A DNA stretch of 64,000 bases. It comes from an uncultured bacterium (GTDB lineage Bacteria > Desulfobacterota > Syntrophorhabdia > Syntrophorhabdales > JANXAF01). The position numbers were made by a program, and so were the translations under genes. The notes beneath the pieces are model-generated. The model was given only the letters and a program-made list of their open reading frames with translations, was not told where the DNA came from and did no database searches. The stretch spans positions 1 through 64,000 of the forward strand of contig CALKEQ010000011.1 of assembly GCA_938084905.1 (NCBI GenBank), in the 5' to 3' direction. This document shows, piece after piece, positions 61,741 to 64,000 of the stretch (positions within the stretch are counted from its first letter, which is position 1; each line of letters starts with the position of its first letter).

Positions 61741-62414
61741 CTTCTTTCCCCAAAAATGGCTGTTCCCACTCTTACCATTGTGGCCCCTTCTTCGATCGCA
61801 ACCTCAAAATCGATTGACATTCCCATGGAAAGTTCCCTCATTTGGAGATCGAGTTTTTCGTTCAATTTTTTTAAGAGCTCGTTTAGTTTTCTAAAGTACG
61901 GTCTTGAAGATTCCGGATCCTCAGAGTAAGGAGGGATTGTCATAAGTCCAAGAGGTTCAATGTTTTTCAATTCTTTTGCCTTCCTTACAAGCTCAGTCAA
62001 TTCTTCTTCCGATCTCACTCCTGACTTACTCTCTTCTCCAGAGAGATTAACCTGAAAAAGAACCTTAATTGGCTTTCCTTGGGCATCTAATGCTTGAAGA
62101 ACCTTTGTCCTGTCTACTGAATGGACGTAAGAGAAGAGATTAGGTATGTATTTTGCTTTGTTCGTTTGAATGTGACCTATCATGTGATATGTTATTTCCC
62201 AACCTAAAAGTTTTTCCATTTTTTTCTTTGCTTCCTGAACGTAGTTTTCTCCTATGTCCCTTAGTCCTTCCTCTAAAGCGACAAGGATCCTCTCCAATTC
62301 AATCCCCTTAGTTACTCCAATTAGACGAACATCTGATGGATCCCTTCCAGACCTGATACATGCCTTTTCTATTCTTTCCCTCACCTTTTTTAGCGATTCT
62401 CTTATTTCTTTCAC
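61737..62414 (-). CDS. YggS/PLPBP-family pyridoxal-phosphate homeostasis protein
   Basis: This 225-aa TIM-barrel PLP protein has the PLP lysine in LIGVTKGIELERI, then IGENYVQEAKKKME, YHMIGHIQTNKAKYI, the SVDRTKV turn, MTIPPYSEDPE and LSMGMSIDFEVAIEEGATMVRVGTAIFG as landmarks. It buffers PLP rather than catalysing a known reaction. Overlaps with maf and argH by 4 bp place it in the same operon. Confidence 0.95.
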   Translation of the reverse strand: MKEIRESLKKVRERIEKACIRSGRDPSDVRLIGVTKGIELERILVALEEGLRDIGENYVQEAKKKMEKLLGWEITYHMIGHIQTNKAKYIPNLFSYVHSVDRTKVLQALDAQGKPIKVLFQVNLSGEESKSGVRSEEELTELVRKAKELKNIEPLGLMTIPPYSEDPESSRPYFRKLNELLKKLNEKLDLQMRELSMGMSIDFEVAIEEGATMVRVGTAIFGERR

Positions 62415-63001
62415 GAGAGGATGCCTAGGCTCTGTAGAGCCTCTGTGAGTTCACATAGTGGTAGGCCTACAACATTTGCATATGAACCTTTTATCTCTTT
62501 TACCATGTACCCCCCTTTGCCCTGTATGGCGTACGAACCGGCCTTTCCAAATGGTTCGCATGTTTTGATGTATCTTAGGATTTCATCGTCCGTTAGATTT
62601 TTTAAAAAAACCTTCGTCTCCACAAAATTTTTATAGTAGACGCTTCTCTCAACACACACTATACTAAAACCCGTTATCACCTTATGCCATTTTCCTTTAA
62701 GCATCTTCAGTGTTTTGAAGGCATCTTCCTCACTTTCCGGCTTGCCAATTATCCTGCCTTTGTAAACAACCACAGTATCTGCTCCGATGACCCATTTGTC
62801 GGGAAAGTAGTTGGCTATGTTCAGTGCCTTCTCTAGAGATATTCGGACAACGTATTCTTTTGGCGATTCACCTTTTTTTCTTTCTTCGTTTATTGAAGGG
62901 GGGACTATGGAAAAGGGGATGCCCAAGGTTCTCAAGAGATCTACCCTTCTTGTTGATTCACTGGCAAGTATTACAGAATGACCATTTTTTAACTGAAACA
63001 T
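62411..63001 (-). CDS. maf: Maf-family nucleotide pyrophosphatase
   Basis: Maf hydrolyses modified or non-canonical NTPs. The 196-aa protein has VILASESTRRVDLLRTLGIPF (family opening; SESxRR), VIGADTVVVYKGRIIGKP, WHKVITGFSIV and GKAGSYAIQGKGG near the C-terminus. A promoter lies just upstream, and it heads the long operon to bioD. Confidence 0.94.
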   Translation of the reverse strand: MFQLKNGHSVILASESTRRVDLLRTLGIPFSIVPPSINEERKKGESPKEYVVRISLEKALNIANYFPDKWVIGADTVVVYKGRIIGKPESEEDAFKTLKMLKGKWHKVITGFSIVCVERSVYYKNFVETKVFLKNLTDDEILRYIKTCEPFGKAGSYAIQGKGGYMVKEIKGSYANVVGLPLCELTEALQSLGILS

Positions 63002-63012
63002 GGATCTGTTAA

Positions 63013-63039
63013 ATTATATGAATTTCTGGGCAAATTCAA
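63013..63039 (-). promoter_or_regulatory. Promoter for the maf-argH-lysA-dap-rex operon
   Basis: On the minus strand a perfect TATAAT (63013-63018) has TTGAAT (63034-63039) 15 bp upstream. The -10 box ends 11 nt before the maf ATG, so the mRNA would be nearly leaderless. The 15-bp spacing is short. Confidence 0.5.
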
Positions 63040-63061
63040 GATAAAATTGAAGGGAGGAGGC

Positions 63062-63373
63062 ATGAAGATCCAGATAATAACCACAGCCGACAAGAAGGAG
63101 ACTATGGAGAAGATAGCAAAAACACTCGTAGAAGAGAAATTAGCTGCATGTGCCCAAATTTTAGGTCCAATAAAGAGCATCTACTGGTGGGAGGGAAAGG
63201 TAGTTGAAGATGAGGAATTCATCTGTATTATCAAGTCAAAGGCTGATCTTTACGGTGAAATTGAAAAAAGGATAAGGGAGATCCATCCGTACGAGGTACC
63301 TGAGATAATAGGAACAGTTTTGGATTTCGTATCAAAAGACTACGAGGACTGGCTAGAGGCTCACACGAAGTAA
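63062..63373 (+). CDS. cutA: CutA1-type divalent-cation tolerance protein
   Basis: The trimeric 103-aa protein has IITTADKKETMEKIAKTLVEEKLAACAQI, SIYWWEGKVVEDEEFICIIKS and IHPYEVPEII, all hallmarks of CutA. Its role is poorly known despite the copper-tolerance name. A TTG at 63047 is in frame, but ATG 63062 directly follows GGGAGGAGG and fits homologues. It is divergent from maf. Confidence 0.95.
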   Translation: MKIQIITTADKKETMEKIAKTLVEEKLAACAQILGPIKSIYWWEGKVVEDEEFICIIKSKADLYGEIEKRIREIHPYEVPEIIGTVLDFVSKDYEDWLEAHTK

Positions 63374-63424
63374 AGATCCTTTTAGATTTTAACGAGGGGA
63401 TCTTACTCCTCTTTACCCTCGGTT

Positions 63425-63520
63425 TTAGCCTTCCTTCTTTTTCTTCTTCTTTGGCCTATACTTACCAAAGGTGCCTCTCCAGATTTTTCCCCTTCTCGTT
63501 TTTCTATCACCTTTACCCAT
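63425..63520 (-). CDS. Ribosomal protein bTHX (Thx), 31 aa
   Basis: The short ORF encodes [20 protein letters not shown] followed by [11 protein letters not shown]. That matches the small-subunit peptide bTHX of Thermus (about 26-30 aa, [19 protein letters not shown] start), which sits in the top of the 30S head. A strong ribosome-binding site (GGAGGGACCT) supports it. A TTGACA-type promoter overlaps the end of the upstream gene. Confidence 0.9.
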   Translation of the reverse strand: MGKGDRKTRRGKIWRGTFGKYRPKKKKKKEG

Positions 63521-63543
63521 AGGTCCCTCCTTGCGGATCTATC

Positions 63544-63573
63544 CTTTTACTTTAAACATTTCTTCTCTGTCAA
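63544..63573 (-). promoter_or_regulatory. Possible promoter for the bTHX gene
   Basis: On the minus strand TTGACA (63568-63573) and TAAAAG (63544-63549) are 18 bp apart, about 24 bp upstream of the bTHX ATG. The -35 box overlaps the stop codon of the adenine deaminase-like gene. Confidence 0.45.
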
Positions 63574-64000
63574 TCAAGAAGGGGACTCATAACCGTTCCA
63601 GTTTTCAAATTTACCAGACCACGGTCTGAAACTCGTAAAAATGGTATTGCTGGCGTAGAGAGAGCTTCGAGAGAAATAACAGGTTTTTTCCATCTTATTC
63701 CCATCTCCTTTGCAGATCTATTTATCGATTTTAGCCTTTCGGCAACTTCATTAAAAGGAAGATTCGATATGAGGGATCCTATAGGGAGGGGGAGTTCCTC
63801 AACTATCCCTTTATTTTTTGCAAGAACTATACCGCCGCCTAATTCGATTATCCTGTTTATGGCACATGCCATGTCATCTGTGTCCACGCCAACTGCCAAG
63901 ATCCCTTTGGCCTCCCATACACTGCTCGTTGCAAATGCCCCTTCTCTCATCCCTGTTCCCCGGATGAAATAGTTATAAACCCCTTCCTCTGTGACGAAAG
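63570..64000 (-). CDS. Adenine deaminase-like protein, C-terminal part (partial)
   Basis: The visible 142 or so codons run off the window edge in frame; the ATG at 63950 is internal. AINRIIELGGGIVLAKNKGIVEELPLPIGSLIS is typical of the adenine deaminase (Ade) C-terminal domain (landmark only), followed by the NLPFNEVAERLK helix. Ade proteins as I recall them carry AHDSHN after the Gly-Ala-Ser segment near REGAFATS; here the corresponding stretch reads SVWEAKGILAVG, so an active-site motif appears to be altered. It may be a divergent amidohydrolase with another substrate. Confidence 0.75.
   Translation of the reverse strand, partial: FVTEEGVYNYFIRGTGMREGAFATSSVWEAKGILAVGVDTDDMACAINRIIELGGGIVLAKNKGIVEELPLPIGSLISNLPFNEVAERLKSINRSAKEMGIRWKKPVISLEALSTPAIPFLRVSDRGLVNLKTGTVMSPLLD

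Noticed and set aside
1..64000. CRISPR arrays, insertion sequences, prophage or toxin-antitoxin systems
   Set aside because: No regularly spaced direct repeats, transposase or integrase motifs, or paired small toxin genes were found.

Overview
The window reads as about 64 kb of ordinary chromosome from a Gram-negative anaerobe. It is densely packed, with many 4-bp ATGA-type overlaps, no insertion sequences, no CRISPR array and no phage genes. KdsB (LPS Kdo activation), several lipobox lipoproteins and an LptM-like lipoprotein indicate an outer membrane. The redox repressor Rex, a BcrC/BcrB-type pair of the benzoyl-CoA reductase/2-hydroxyacyl-CoA dehydratase family, several Fe-S and radical-SAM proteins and a likely selenoprotein indicate anaerobic life. 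Heavy AGA/AGG/ATA codon use and a bTHX ribosomal peptide suggest some thermophily. My best guess is Desulfobacterota (former Deltaproteobacteria); this is inference, because no rRNA or marker phylogeny is available here.

Layout. 1-2293 (+): end of a nickel/cobalt ECF transporter operon (M-L-Q-O order), then a small thioredoxin-fold gene whose frame is crossed by an in-frame TGA that looks like selenocysteine. 2531-8019 (+): threonine synthase, a ZnuABC-type metal importer and a YeiH-family transporter. 8060-9908 (+): HAD phosphatase, zinc-ribbon protein and an aminotransferase-fold protein that has lost its PLP lysine. 9909-16664 (-): galT-glgA-histidine kinase-response regulator-tRNA-Ala-LigD-type phosphoesterase-Rossmann protein. 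16733-18751 (+): rhomboid protease and a radical-SAM gene that begins inside a perfect parS centromere site. 18738-26639 (-): AddB, AddA, a compact UvrD-like helicase and Hsp20. 26722-32897: mixed strands, with PflX-type radical SAM, GGQ release-factor homologue, a class III cyclase carrying a CCHC zinc knuckle, endonuclease V and a QueG-like Fe-S protein. 32854-40657 (-): HIS7-like HisH-HisF fusion, YifB, ManC, Sir2, P1 peptidase, PurE and an AI-2E family membrane protein. 40774-43723 (+): lipoprotein and BcrC/BcrB-like pair. 43688-50330 (-): a basic micro-peptide, M20 peptidase, ThyX, CysK, UvrA and KdsB behind one strong promoter. 50441-54037 (+): CysE, then two tandem aminotransferases behind an attenuator. 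54034-63001 (-): Maf-YggS-ArgH-LptM/FN3 lipoprotein-LysA-DapF-DapA-DapB-Rex-small membrane protein-BioD. 63062-64000: CutA (+), then bTHX and a partial adenine deaminase-like gene (-).

The most notable discovery is the 51458-51660 leader. A consensus promoter is followed by a short ORF encoding MMKKVFYFYFKNWHP, then by mutually exclusive RNA hairpins ending in two intrinsic terminators just before the first aminotransferase. The pairing logic is that of leader-peptide attenuation responding to Phe/Tyr supply, so it also predicts that the two aminotransferases make aromatic amino acids. Other leads are the candidate selenoprotein (1961-2293), the parS site (17412-17427), the zinc-knuckle cyclase, the catalytically dead aminotransferase in a three-gene operon, the eukaryote-like HisHF fusion, a tRNA one base after a response-regulator stop codon, and two basic micro-proteins of 27 and 31 aa.

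Metabolically the window covers lysine/meso-DAP synthesis (dapA, dapB, dapF, lysA), cysteine synthesis (cysE, cysK), threonine, histidine, arginine (argH), biotin (bioD), purine (purE) and dTMP (thyX) steps, galactose and glycogen metabolism, GDP-mannose and CMP-Kdo precursors, and recombination and repair (AddAB, UvrA, Nfi).
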